NCBI GenBank assembly: GCA_023511655.1
Contig: JAIMBB010000024.1
Coordinates: 1-32,334, forward strand
Direction: 5' to 3'
From: Anaerolineae bacterium
GTDB taxonomy: Bacteria > Chloroflexota > Anaerolineae > J036 > Brachytrichaceae
DNA: 32,334 nucleotides
The notes below the pieces were generated by a model that was not told where the DNA came from, made no database searches, and saw only the letters and a list, made by a program, of their open reading frames with translations. Of this stretch, positions 17,674-25,649 are shown one piece after another. A program made the translations under genes and the position numbers. Each line of letters opens with the position of its first letter. Position 1 is the stretch's first letter.

Positions 17674-18399
17674 CTAGAGATTGTGACCTTCGACGGGAGC
17701 GTCGGCGTAGACGCCGCGCATATGCGCCGGGAGGACGGCAGCCAGCCGACGCATCGCGTCATCGGTCAGCTCTCGCAGTCGCTCGCGCGAGAGCTTGACG
17801 TCGCCCGATTCCAGCTTGAACGGCTCACCCAGGGTAATTGTAACTGTCGCTCGTCGCAGCCGCTTGAGGGCGGGCAGGATGTCCGGCGTGCCGACGATGC
17901 CGGCCGGCACGATCCATGCCCCGGTGCGCGTCGCCAGATAGGCCAACCCTTCCTGACCGTGGATCAGCCCGCCTGTTTTGCTGCGCGTGCCCTCGGGCGA
18001 GATGAGCACCGCGCCGCCCTCATTCAACACCTCGGTTGCCGATTTGACGGCCTGCAGGTCCACCGCGCCGCGGTGAACCGGGATTGCGCCATAGGGTGCT
18101 ACCAACCAGCGCACTCGCCAATCCTCGAAAGCTTCAACCTTGGCCATCGGGGTGATCGGCCGGCCGAGCGCAGCCAGCACTACGAATGGATCCGCCCAGT
18201 TGACGTGATTGATCATTACGATGACGCCGCCGGTTCGGGGCATGCGTTCGGGATGGATCACGCGGTGCTCCATGCCGAGCAGATACCAGGCGCGCAGCCA
18301 GCCGTTGTAAAAGCCTCGCAGCGGGGCGCGTTTGTTCCACTTCCAGCGCTTGCTAAAGGTGGACTGCTTGCCAGGGGTGCGCGCTGCAGATTGGGTCAT
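17674..18399 (-). CDS. plsC: 1-acyl-glycerol-3-phosphate acyltransferase
   Basis: PlsC adds the second acyl chain to make phosphatidic acid at the membrane. The 241-residue protein has acyltransferase block I NHVNWAD (NHX4D), a middle block with PVHRGAVD, and block III PEGTRS. The start at 18399 gives an ATGA overlap with the cmk stop, so the two are translationally coupled. An upstream extension of the frame would lie inside cmk and has no family match. The cmk-plsC pairing is common in bacteria. Confidence 0.94.
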   Translation of the reverse strand: MTQSAARTPGKQSTFSKRWKWNKRAPLRGFYNGWLRAWYLLGMEHRVIHPERMPRTGGVIVMINHVNWADPFVVLAALGRPITPMAKVEAFEDWRVRWLVAPYGAIPVHRGAVDLQAVKSATEVLNEGGAVLISPEGTRSKTGGLIHGQEGLAYLATRTGAWIVPAGIVGTPDILPALKRLRRATVTITLGEPFKLESGDVKLSRERLRELTDDAMRRLAAVLPAHMRGVYADAPVEGHNL

Positions 18400-19169
18400 C
18401 GGTCGCTGGACGGGTGAACAAGTGATGAACGGGCGACGCGGGTGGAGTGCTGTGGCATGTCGGCGCGGGCCGCCTTTTGCGCCTCGACCAGAGCGATCAC
18501 GTAAGCGAGCGTCTCGTCGGCGTCCATGTGGGTGCAATCCACGATGAAGGCGTCGTCCGCCGGACGCAGCGGCGAGGTAGCCCGCGAGGTGTCCAGCTCG
18601 TCGCGTTTCTTCATGCTGGCGAGCACGTCGGCATAGCTGCTCGGCGTGCCGCGCTGTTCCAGCTCGCGGTGGCGTCGTTGAGCGCGCGCCTCGACGGTGG
18701 CGTCGAGGTAAATCTTCAGGTCGGCGTCTGGCATGACGACCGTGCCGATGTCGCGGCCGACCATCACCACATTGCCGTTGCTCGCCACTCGCCGCTGTTG
18801 GGCGACCATCGCCTGGCGCACTCGCGGAAAGGCCGACACGACCGATACGGCGGCGTCCACATCCGCGCGTCGAATAGCCCAGGTCACGTCTTCGCCATCC
18901 AGGCGCACGGTGTAGTGGCGTCCGTCGTCTTTGTGGGGAGGCAACACTTCGATGTGCACGGCTTCGGCAAGCTGCGACACGGCGTCTTCGTCATCGGTCG
19001 CGATGCCGCGCTGCAAGGCGGCCAGCGTCACCGCTCGATACATCACACCGGTGTCGAAGTACAGGAATCCCAGGTGCCTGGCCAGGCCGAGGCCGATGGT
19101 GCTTTTGCCCGCGCCGGCCGGGCCGTCAATTGCGATCGTTCGAATCGAGTGGTTGGGTGAATCTGCCAT
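18396..19169 (-). CDS. cmk: Cytidylate kinase
   Basis: Cmk phosphorylates CMP and dCMP using ATP. The 257-residue protein shows the P-loop IDGPAGAGKSTIG, the CMP-binding FDTGVMYRA, GRDIGTVVMPDADLKIYLDA, and the lid region with RRHRELEQRG and MKKRDELDTSR. It is slightly longer than usual because of a C-terminal tail after ALVEAQKAA. It overlaps rluB by 44 bp upstream and plsC by 4 bp downstream, within a tight minus-strand operon. Confidence 0.96.
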   Translation of the reverse strand: MADSPNHSIRTIAIDGPAGAGKSTIGLGLARHLGFLYFDTGVMYRAVTLAALQRGIATDDEDAVSQLAEAVHIEVLPPHKDDGRHYTVRLDGEDVTWAIRRADVDAAVSVVSAFPRVRQAMVAQQRRVASNGNVVMVGRDIGTVVMPDADLKIYLDATVEARAQRRHRELEQRGTPSSYADVLASMKKRDELDTSRATSPLRPADDAFIVDCTHMDADETLAYVIALVEAQKAARADMPQHSTRVARSSLVHPSSDR

Positions 19170-19905
19170 CGGTGTTGTATCGCTCCAGCGCTGCCACCTC
19201 GGCGTCAGTCAGCCTGCGCCAGTCGCCCGATTTTAGATCACCCAGCGTCACGCACCCGACGCGCACACGAATCAGCCGGATGACCGGATGTCCGAGCTGC
19301 CTGGCGATGCGTCGAATCTGCCGTTTGCGTCCTTCGTGCATGATGACGCGCAGCCAGGTTCCGCCCATGGCGCCGGGCGGACCGGCCAGAGTGGCAGGTT
19401 GTGGGCGCAATATCTGCACGTCGGCCCGTGCCGTCGGCGTCACCTCACCCTCTAGCAATACACCCGCGCGCCAGCGCTGCAGGGCTGCTTCGCTTGGGTG
19501 GCCGGAAACCAGGACGTGATACTCCTTCTCGTGCTCAAACCTGGGATGGGTGAGGCGGTAGGCGAAGGCCCCGTCGTTGGTGAGCAGGATCAGGCCGCTG
19601 CTATCCTTGTCCAGCCGGCCCACCGCGAACAGTCGCTGTGGCGTTGGCACCAGATCGAAGACCGTCTTGTTGCGCGGGTTGCTGCGGTCGGACGCATAGC
19701 CAACCGGCTTGTGCAGGGCGATGTAGATTTTCTCCTCGGGAGCTGCGATCGGTTGGCCATCCACGCGCACGTCGTCGTCAGGCGAGACGATCGTGCCGAG
19801 TTGGGCGACCCGGCCGTTCACCGTCACCCGACCGGCGGCGATCAGCGCCTCACATTTGCGGCGTGCCCCGAAGCCCGATTGGGCGAGCAACTTCTGCAGA
19901 CGCAT
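19126..19905 (-). CDS. rluB: 23S/16S rRNA pseudouridine synthase, RluB/RsuA family
   Basis: The enzyme isomerises a specific uridine in ribosomal RNA. The 259 residues comprise an N-terminal S4 RNA-binding domain (MRLQKLLAQSGFGARRKCEALI) and a catalytic domain with Asp in GRLDKDSSGLILLTNDG, LTHPRFEHEKEYHV, and the C-terminal RKRQIRRIARQLGHPVIRLIR. The overall form fits RluB (23S) better than RsuA, and it follows scpB as rluB does in many genomes; the exact target base is inferred. Its end overlaps the start of cmk by 44 bp. Confidence 0.92.
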   Translation of the reverse strand: MRLQKLLAQSGFGARRKCEALIAAGRVTVNGRVAQLGTIVSPDDDVRVDGQPIAAPEEKIYIALHKPVGYASDRSNPRNKTVFDLVPTPQRLFAVGRLDKDSSGLILLTNDGAFAYRLTHPRFEHEKEYHVLVSGHPSEAALQRWRAGVLLEGEVTPTARADVQILRPQPATLAGPPGAMGGTWLRVIMHEGRKRQIRRIARQLGHPVIRLIRVRVGCVTLGDLKSGDWRRLTDAEVAALERYNTDGRFTQPLDSNDRN

Positions 19906-19930
19906 GCGGCTGCTGGCGGCCAGCGATCAG

Positions 19931-20548
19931 TCACGATTCGCGGCTCACTTCTGGCGACCCTTGGATCGGCAAGGCATCCAGCTTCTCGACCGGTGGCAGC
20001 TCGTGCACACCGCGCAAGCCGAAGTAGCCGAGGAAGTCGAACGACACGCCATAGCGCATGGGGTGGCCGACTGTGTCAGCCCGCCCCAGTTCCTGCACCA
20101 GGTTGCGGGCGACCAGGGTGTTGATCACGCCATCACAGTTCACGCCGCGGATCATCTCCAACTGAGGCTTGGTGATCGGTTGGTTGTAGGCAATGATGGC
20201 CAGCGTCTCCAACGCCGCCTGGGACAGCCGGTTCACCTCTTCCAGGCCGAGAAATTTCTGGATGCGCTCGGCCATCTCGGGCGCAGTGACCAATCGCACC
20301 CGGTTGCCCAGGCGTTGCAGGCGGATGCCGCGCGCCTGATACTGGGCGGATAGCTCTTCGAGGGCAGCCTCGATCTCGCCGGGGGTAGCATCGAGTGCAG
20401 CCGCGAGCGCGCTCAGGGCCGCCGGCTCGCCGGCGGCGTAGAGCAAGCTCTCTAACTGCGCTGCCAGCGAAAGTGCGACCGGCGATTCGCCGGCTTCGGC
20501 CGCAGCGGTAGCCTGGAGTGGGGCATCACCGGGGGCAGGGAGTTCCAT
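19931..20548 (-). CDS. scpB: Segregation and condensation protein B
   Basis: ScpB is the winged-helix partner of the SMC-ScpA complex that compacts and separates chromosomes. The 205-residue protein has an N-terminal winged helix (LESLLYAAGEPAALSALAAAL) and the second with SQAALETLAIIAYNQPITKPQLEMIRGVNCDGVINTL, the family's clearest signature. The first 25 residues are a low-complexity extension. The usual upstream scpA is absent; an AmaP-like gene sits there instead, 27 bp away. Confidence 0.95.
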   Translation of the reverse strand: MELPAPGDAPLQATAAAEAGESPVALSLAAQLESLLYAAGEPAALSALAAALDATPGEIEAALEELSAQYQARGIRLQRLGNRVRLVTAPEMAERIQKFLGLEEVNRLSQAALETLAIIAYNQPITKPQLEMIRGVNCDGVINTLVARNLVQELGRADTVGHPMRYGVSFDFLGYFGLRGVHELPPVEKLDALPIQGSPEVSRES

Positions 20549-20575
20549 GCGAAGTTCGGGGCGGTCTACGGTGTT

Positions 20576-21277
20576 TCAGGTGAGCCGTTGCGGTTCGGGG
20601 TTGTCTTCCGCGGGCAGAAGCGAAGCGGGTTCGGGTTCTGCCAGGGCCGGCGGCAGGTAGGGCGTCTCTTCCTCGGCCAGAAGCGGCGCCGGCGCAGGTT
20701 GCGGCTCCTGGGCCGGCTTCGGCGTGATGGGCCTGCCGGCCTTCGCTTTGATCGCTACCTGCGGTTTGCCGGCCAGCTTAAGTCCCAATTGATCCTGCAC
20801 GATCTGTCGCGTCGCGGCCGCTACTTCTTCGGCTTTCGCGATCAGATCCACATCCCTCGTCACAGACACTTCCAGCTTCAACTCCACGGCCCGATTGTGG
20901 CCGGTGGCATGCACTTTCGATTCGATCACGCCGGCGATGGCGTCTACCTGCTCTTTAACCTTCTCCTGCACAGCATCTGTGCTGATGCGGATCGTGCTGC
21001 CGCCCGTGTAGCGGGCGATCTCGATGTGGCGCGAACTCGTCCGCCGCACTTCCCACCACAACAGCAGGCCAATCAGGGCGACCCAAACGATTGCCAGGAT
21101 TAGGCGCACGAGCACGCGGCCGGTATCCGAATAAGCGGCAAAGACCGTGCCGCGGAACCAGTTTGCGATGGATTGCATCGCGCTCAGCAGCCCCGCCGGC
21201 GTCACCAACGCAAATGCGCCGAGTATCAACAGCACGACCAGCGTGACGATCACGAAGATGTGGTTGAAAGCGTTCAT
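20576..21277 (-). CDS. AmaP-like alkaline-shock membrane anchor protein
   Basis: A 233-residue membrane protein. Two transmembrane helices (about 6-28 and 55-76) are followed by a soluble domain (about 80-165) with strands and helices like the Asp23/AmaP group (STDAVQEKVKEQVDAIAGV, VELKLEVSVTRDVDL). The C-terminus is a long Pro/Ala/Glu-rich tail. In Firmicutes AmaP anchors the Asp23 sheet at the membrane; the same job here is inference. The start at MNAFNHIFVIV (21277) places the first helix at the N-terminus, as in the family. TACAAT at 21318-21323 on the minus strand could be its -10. Confidence 0.75.
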   Translation of the reverse strand: MNAFNHIFVIVTLVVLLILGAFALVTPAGLLSAMQSIANWFRGTVFAAYSDTGRVLVRLILAIVWVALIGLLLWWEVRRTSSRHIEIARYTGGSTIRISTDAVQEKVKEQVDAIAGVIESKVHATGHNRAVELKLEVSVTRDVDLIAKAEEVAAATRQIVQDQLGLKLAGKPQVAIKAKAGRPITPKPAQEPQPAPAPLLAEEETPYLPPALAEPEPASLLPAEDNPEPQRLT

Positions 21278-21317
21278 ATCTGTGTTCGCCACCCGACCGG
21301 ATGGGCGGCGCACGCAA

Positions 21318-21323
21318 ATTGTA
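21318..21323 (-). promoter_or_regulatory. Candidate -10 for the amaP-scpB-rluB-cmk-plsC unit
   Basis: TACAAT on the minus strand, five of six to consensus, gives a leader of about 35 nt before the ATG at 21277. There is no clear -35. It lies back to back with the corA box at 21341-21346. Confidence 0.35.
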
Positions 21324-21340
21324 TCCATTTTCTTTGCGGC

Positions 21341-21346
21341 GATAAT
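21341..21346 (+). promoter_or_regulatory. Candidate -10 of corA, leaderless spacing
   Basis: GATAAT ends eight bases before the corA ATG at 21355, with no ribosome site between. Confidence 0.4.
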
Positions 21347-21354
21347 CCGTCGCT

Positions 21355-22356
21355 ATGGTTCGCGTGCTGCACAGCAACGGCAACGGCTTGCCCGTCGAAA
21401 GTCATGGCATCGGACATATCCCGGCGATGGTTGCCGATCCATCCGCCGTGGTGTGGGTGGATATATACGATCCAGAGGACGAGAACGGGGCGCATCCCGA
21501 GGCTTTGCACATATTGCAAGATGTATTCGGTTTCCATCCGTTGGCGGTGGAGGATGCGCTGGTCGAAACGCACGTCCCCAAGGTGGACGACTGGGGATCG
21601 TATCTTTACATCGTCATGCACGCCGTCCACTTCGAGCATGGCAAAGACTACCTGGAGACGCGCGAGCTGGACATCTTCGTCGGTTCGAATTACCTGGTGA
21701 CGTATCGGACGCAGGAGATTCGGGCGTTGGAGCAACAGTGGCGGATCACCCAGCGCGACGAGCGGCATACGCGCCGTGGCGTGGACTATCTGTTGTATGA
21801 GCTGTGCGATGCCATTGCAACCGACTATCTGCCGGTCATGGACACGATTGACGAGGCCGTGGACCTGGTGCAGGACGAGGTGTTCGAGCGGAGGGATGCG
21901 CGCCTGGTGGAGCGCATCTTCAAGCTCAAGCGGGCCGTGCTGGATCTGCGGCGCGTCCTCAGCCCGCAACGCGAAGTGCTCAACAAGCTCTCGCGCGGCG
22001 ATTTCGCCGTGATAGACGAGCGGGATCGCGTGTACTTCCGCGACGTGTATGACCATTTTGTGCGTCTGGTGGATTTGAACGAATCGTTGCGCGATGTGGT
22101 GGGTGGCGTGCTCGACACTTACCTGTCAGTGGCGGCCAATCGCACCAACGACATCATGAAGACGTTGACCATCGTCTCGCTGATGTTCCTGCCGCTCACG
22201 TTCGTCACCGGCTTCTTTGGCATGAATTTCTTCGGCGGCAGCATCGAGCTGATCTTTGATGCGCCTAAGTGGCCGCTCTTCTTCGCCGGCATGTTGATCA
22301 TGATTGGGATGCCGCTGGCTATGCTGATGTATATTCGCCGGCGTGGCTGGTGGTAG
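21355..22356 (+). CDS. corA: CorA-family magnesium/cobalt transporter
   Basis: CorA forms a pentameric inner-membrane channel for Mg2+. The 333-residue protein has a large cytoplasmic N-terminal domain (HPLAVEDAL and ELDIFVGSNYLVTY are typical) and a long stalk helix with VFERRDARLVERIFKLKRAVLDLRR. Two C-terminal helices flank the selectivity motif GMN in FFGMNFFGG. The last residues, MYIRRRGWW, form the basic tail. The start is the ATG at 21355, without a ribosome site. The next gene overlaps its last 14 bases. Confidence 0.95.
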   Translation: MVRVLHSNGNGLPVESHGIGHIPAMVADPSAVVWVDIYDPEDENGAHPEALHILQDVFGFHPLAVEDALVETHVPKVDDWGSYLYIVMHAVHFEHGKDYLETRELDIFVGSNYLVTYRTQEIRALEQQWRITQRDERHTRRGVDYLLYELCDAIATDYLPVMDTIDEAVDLVQDEVFERRDARLVERIFKLKRAVLDLRRVLSPQREVLNKLSRGDFAVIDERDRVYFRDVYDHFVRLVDLNESLRDVVGGVLDTYLSVAANRTNDIMKTLTIVSLMFLPLTFVTGFFGMNFFGGSIELIFDAPKWPLFFAGMLIMIGMPLAMLMYIRRRGWW

Positions 22357-23257
22357 TGCCCTCCCTCGCCTACTCGATGGGTTTGCCGCAGCCTGCTACC
22401 GCCTGCGGCGAAGCGCCCTTGCTCGCTGGATATTCATCTTGCTCGTCGTGCTGTCGCTTGGCTTCACCCTTTTTGCACGGCCGGCTCAGGTAGAAAGTCA
22501 AACCGTTCGCGACGTTGCCATCGGCGACATTTCCATCGCCAGCGTCAACACTTACGTGCGCGTCAGCGGTCTGCTCGACACGGCCGGCGCCTATCGCACC
22601 AGCTATAACCTGGGCGGCTTCGAACTGTACGGCAGTCGCTATGTGCCGCTCGTCGCGCCGGGCACGCCGGATGCGATTTGGGTGGCCGACGAGAACCTGC
22701 CCACGCGCGACTCGGCGACCTACGTCACGCTGGTCGCCCAGGTGGTGATGGGGCAAGGCGCGCAGCAGCCGCCGCTGTATCTCCAGGTCGGTTATCCGCC
22801 CAACGTCGTGCTGGTCAACTTCCTTTCGCGGCTGGGCTCCATTTCGCTGTTCGCCTTGATCCTCGCCGCGGTCGTTGCCTGGTTGGTCGAGCGTCTGGAT
22901 TACGCTATTCCGCTGCCTTGGAATACGCGCCCGGCGTCGAATCCGCCTGCGCTGCTGTGGTTCGGCGAGTTGGGCCGCCAGTTCGATGATCTCGTGTTGC
23001 GCAGTTGCCCGGCACGCTTCCATGCGACGCCGCACGAGGCGCGCTTCGAGTCGGCTGAGCCGGGCTACCCGTGGTCGGTCGCCGTGCGTCGGTTGAAGTG
23101 GGTCGAATTGTTCGATGTTGCCACCAGCTACGGCAGCATGCCGGCTGCGCGGCTGTATTTCGAGGACGAGCGTGGTCTGCAGCGGCACGGCGTGATTGCC
23201 GTGAGTTCGGCCGAGTCGCGCGATGCTATCCTGCAAGTGCTGAGCCTCATTCGCTAA
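22343..23257 (+). CDS. Two-helix membrane protein of unknown function
   Basis: A 304-residue protein starting at GTG 22343, inside the end of corA, so translation is probably coupled. It has a transmembrane helix at about 28-46, then an extracytoplasmic beta-rich domain (about 50-155, with RVSGLLDTAGAYRTSYNLGG). A second helix lies at about 160-183, followed by a cytoplasmic C-terminal domain of about 115 residues with YSPW-like strands and a final helix. The outer domain resembles the GIDE/E3-like membrane-anchored type only loosely. No known family is recognised. Coupling to corA may reflect ion or envelope physiology, or may simply be dense packing. Confidence 0.78.
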   Translation: MAGGSALPRLLDGFAAACYRLRRSALARWIFILLVVLSLGFTLFARPAQVESQTVRDVAIGDISIASVNTYVRVSGLLDTAGAYRTSYNLGGFELYGSRYVPLVAPGTPDAIWVADENLPTRDSATYVTLVAQVVMGQGAQQPPLYLQVGYPPNVVLVNFLSRLGSISLFALILAAVVAWLVERLDYAIPLPWNTRPASNPPALLWFGELGRQFDDLVLRSCPARFHATPHEARFESAEPGYPWSVAVRRLKWVELFDVATSYGSMPAARLYFEDERGLQRHGVIAVSSAESRDAILQVLSLIR

Positions 23258-23285
23258 CGCCTGCGCAAGCAGTTGCTGGCGTGAT

Positions 23286-24821
23286 TCATCGCACGATCCC
23301 GTTCAGGTCCGGATATTTGCACTCGCACGGTTCGCGCCGTAGATCGCCGTTGACCAGCGCGCCGTCGTATTCGCGAGCGCCTTCTACTGCAACCCAACCC
23401 TCCAGGTCGAACGGCACTTTGCCTTGAGCGTTGATCCATTCGCCGTTGTATTTGCGCGCCAAATGGACGTGTGCCGCCGCTGCCAGGCCGCCTTCGCACG
23501 AAGGATGGCCGATCGGGTCTCCGGCCCGCACCTGCGTGCCGACCGGGACGCGGTTGCGGCTGCCGATGTGCAGATACAACACGCTCCAGCCGATGCGCTC
23601 GTCGCGGCTGGGATCGAGCGATTGTCCGACCTCGCCGCGCACGCTGCGTGTGATCACGCCGTCCGCCACCGCCGTCACCCAGTCCTCCAGTTCGGTGCAG
23701 CCAGCCACGGTGACCGGAGTGAAGTCGAGCGCCCCCCAAGGCGTGCCGGCTCCCCATGCGCTATGCGGTCCGCCGGTGAAGTACCACATCTCACCCTTGC
23801 GCCAGGGCAGCACGAAGGGCGGCTGTTTCAAGTCGTCCGGGACGAGCGGGCCGAAGTCATATTGCCATGGATTGCCGAAGAGTCGTCGGTAGGTGTGGAT
23901 GAACGCGCGGTCGCCGTCGTTTTCTGCGATCTCCGGCCAGTCTGGAACGGTGCTGATGGCGGCCAGGTAATTCTGCAATCCGGCTGTTCCGGCGTTCACG
24001 CCCTCGCCGATGGCGAAGTAGGTGCCATCGTCCAGCCGAACGTAGCTGCGTGTGTTCAGGCGCCAGCCGTAATATCCTTCGTTCAAGCGCAAAGCGGCCC
24101 AGTTCAATTGCACGTTCAGGCCTTCCCGGTTGGTGCGCTTGTAGCCGAGCGGGTAGCGCAGCTGGTCATCGCTCGGCTGAGCGCGGGTTACCCATCCGCC
24201 GACGTGCTCCAGCGCAGCCAACAAGATGCGTGGATGCACGCTGAACTGTTCGGCCACCCGCTGCACGATCTGAGCGCCGGTCAGCATCTCCCCGGCGACG
24301 ACCTCGGTGTAGCGACCGAGATAACCGCCTTGCCGCGAGATGAACGCTGCCGTGTCGAACTCGGCGGCCGTCGGGCCATTCACCAGTTCGCTATCCGGGA
24401 TGAGTTTGACGGACGGGGTGCGGCCCTCGATCTGCCTGCGGATCAGCAACTGCTGCCCGACCTGCAGGGCGTTGGGATTGCGCAGACCATTCAAGCGCTG
24501 GAGTTCGTCCGGCGTGGTGCCGGTGGCATAGGCGATGCCGCTCAGCGTGTCGCCGCGCTGAACGGTGTAGGTGACGGTCATCGCACTACTGGCCGGGACG
24601 GGGCGGGGTGGGTCGAGCGTAGGGGTGCCGATCGGGATGGGGTGTCGGGTGGCGGTCGGCGTGAGCTCGGGCGCCGGCGTGCTCGTCGCTTCGGCATAAA
24701 TGGCCGGCGCGTTGGCCGGCGTGGGGCCGGGGGTGGGATTGTGGGGTTTCGATTGGTTCGCGCAAGCAACAAGCATGGCCGTGCATGCGACAGCGCATGC
24801 CGACGTGATCAACCGTTTCAT
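23286..24821 (-). CDS. Lipoprotein with LysM and M23 (LytM) peptidase domains
   Basis: A 511-residue envelope lipoprotein. The signal peptide ends in lipobox LVAC with Cys20. A Thr/Pro-rich linker (25-80) is typical of Chloroflexota lipoproteins. A LysM peptidoglycan-binding domain spans about 82-127 (YTVQRGDTLSGIAYATGTT). A helical middle region of unknown fold follows. The C-terminal M23-like domain has GPHSAWG with LDF, and HVHLA supplying an HxH-like zinc site. Whether it is an active endopeptidase or a degenerate LytM factor is open, since the first motif is spaced unusually (PHSAW..TPWGALDF). It converges with the corA-linked gene. Confidence 0.88.
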   Translation of the reverse strand: MKRLITSACAVACTAMLVACANQSKPHNPTPGPTPANAPAIYAEATSTPAPELTPTATRHPIPIGTPTLDPPRPVPASSAMTVTYTVQRGDTLSGIAYATGTTPDELQRLNGLRNPNALQVGQQLLIRRQIEGRTPSVKLIPDSELVNGPTAAEFDTAAFISRQGGYLGRYTEVVAGEMLTGAQIVQRVAEQFSVHPRILLAALEHVGGWVTRAQPSDDQLRYPLGYKRTNREGLNVQLNWAALRLNEGYYGWRLNTRSYVRLDDGTYFAIGEGVNAGTAGLQNYLAAISTVPDWPEIAENDGDRAFIHTYRRLFGNPWQYDFGPLVPDDLKQPPFVLPWRKGEMWYFTGGPHSAWGAGTPWGALDFTPVTVAGCTELEDWVTAVADGVITRSVRGEVGQSLDPSRDERIGWSVLYLHIGSRNRVPVGTQVRAGDPIGHPSCEGGLAAAAHVHLARKYNGEWINAQGKVPFDLEGWVAVEGAREYDGALVNGDLRREPCECKYPDLNGIVR

Positions 24822-24829
24822 CCGCGGTC

Positions 24830-24835
24830 ATTATT
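24830..24835 (-). promoter_or_regulatory. Candidate -10 of the M23 lipoprotein gene, leaderless spacing
   Basis: AATAAT on the minus strand ends eight bases before the ATG at 24821, the same geometry as at uvrC, corA and the TPR gene. Confidence 0.35.
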
Positions 24836-24946
24836 CCATAGCCGGTGGGCGTCGGCTCGTCACGAAGTATGCGATTGCAAAACGGCGAGTATCATTCGTC
24901 TCTGCGCTGGCTGGTTGGCCTTCGGCTTGCGGGCGGTGCATTCGAC

Positions 24947-24952
24947 TATACT
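24947..24952 (+). promoter_or_regulatory. Candidate -10 of the thioredoxin-like gene
   Basis: TATACT gives a transcription start near 24959 and a leader of about 23 nt. No strong -35 is seen at the expected distance. Confidence 0.35.
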
Positions 24953-24981
24953 CACCGTCCTCTCATCATCCGGGATCAGCG

Positions 24982-25632
24982 ATGACAACATTAGAACAGT
25001 TCGAGAAAGGCCTGCGCCTGGATCAGTATATCGCCACCATCACCCAGAACAAGGAGAACTTCCGAGCGAACTTCATCAAGGCGACGGAGTCATTCGACGC
25101 GGATGACCTGGCTTTCTTCCGAAGCTTGCCGACTAAAGTCAACATCGCCGTGGTCACTGAAGACGCCAACCTCGATGCGGTGCGCGACGTGCCGATCATC
25201 GGCCGTCTTTCGGTTGAGGTGAGCAAACTGGCCTTGCGCTTATTCCGCCCGGCGACGCACGCCGAAGTCGTGCAGGCTATCATGCAAGACGCGTCGCTGC
25301 TGGTTGATGCGCAGGAAATGGATCCTGGGAAAGGTAGGTTGCCGATCATCGCGTTTTATACGCAAGAGATGCGCTTGGTTGGCGTGCACGCATGTCGTTT
25401 GCCCGAGTTGAGTGCGGAGATGCGTCGCCGGCGATCGGCGTGGATCGAAAGCCATCCAGAGATTTGGGATGCGCGCGAGCCGTTAGACAAAATGACGCCG
25501 CTCACGCGCACGCGCCTCATTCAGGCGATTTATGCGCTCACGCCGGAGCAACGGGTGATGTGGGGGCGTTTGACCGTGAAGTATTGGCGCCGCATCCTCA
25601 GCACGCCGCCGGCGGCTGCCCAAGCGAACTAA
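24982..25632 (+). CDS. Thioredoxin-fold protein lacking the active-site cysteines
   Basis: The 216-residue protein aligns by eye with a family of thioredoxin-like proteins known from Bacillus and others: a helical lead-in GLRLDQYIATITQNKENF, a first strand NIAVVTED, then where the family has WCGD there is A62-N63-L64-D65. LALRLFRPATH and the later RLPIIAFYTQEMRLVG with a cis-Pro-like LP follow. The C-terminal 60 residues are helical. With both cysteines gone it cannot do disulfide exchange and may bind a partner instead. The start at 24982 was chosen for the family match; the frame is open much further upstream. Confidence 0.72.
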   Translation: MTTLEQFEKGLRLDQYIATITQNKENFRANFIKATESFDADDLAFFRSLPTKVNIAVVTEDANLDAVRDVPIIGRLSVEVSKLALRLFRPATHAEVVQAIMQDASLLVDAQEMDPGKGRLPIIAFYTQEMRLVGVHACRLPELSAEMRRRRSAWIESHPEIWDAREPLDKMTPLTRTRLIQAIYALTPEQRVMWGRLTVKYWRRILSTPPAAAQAN

Positions 25633-25649
25633 ACGGAGTGTGGCTCATC

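Noticed and set aside
23424-25106. 560-codon open frame antisense to the M23 lipoprotein gene
   Set aside because: It mirrors a clear lipoprotein gene, has no recognisable motifs, and long antisense frames are common in GC-rich DNA.
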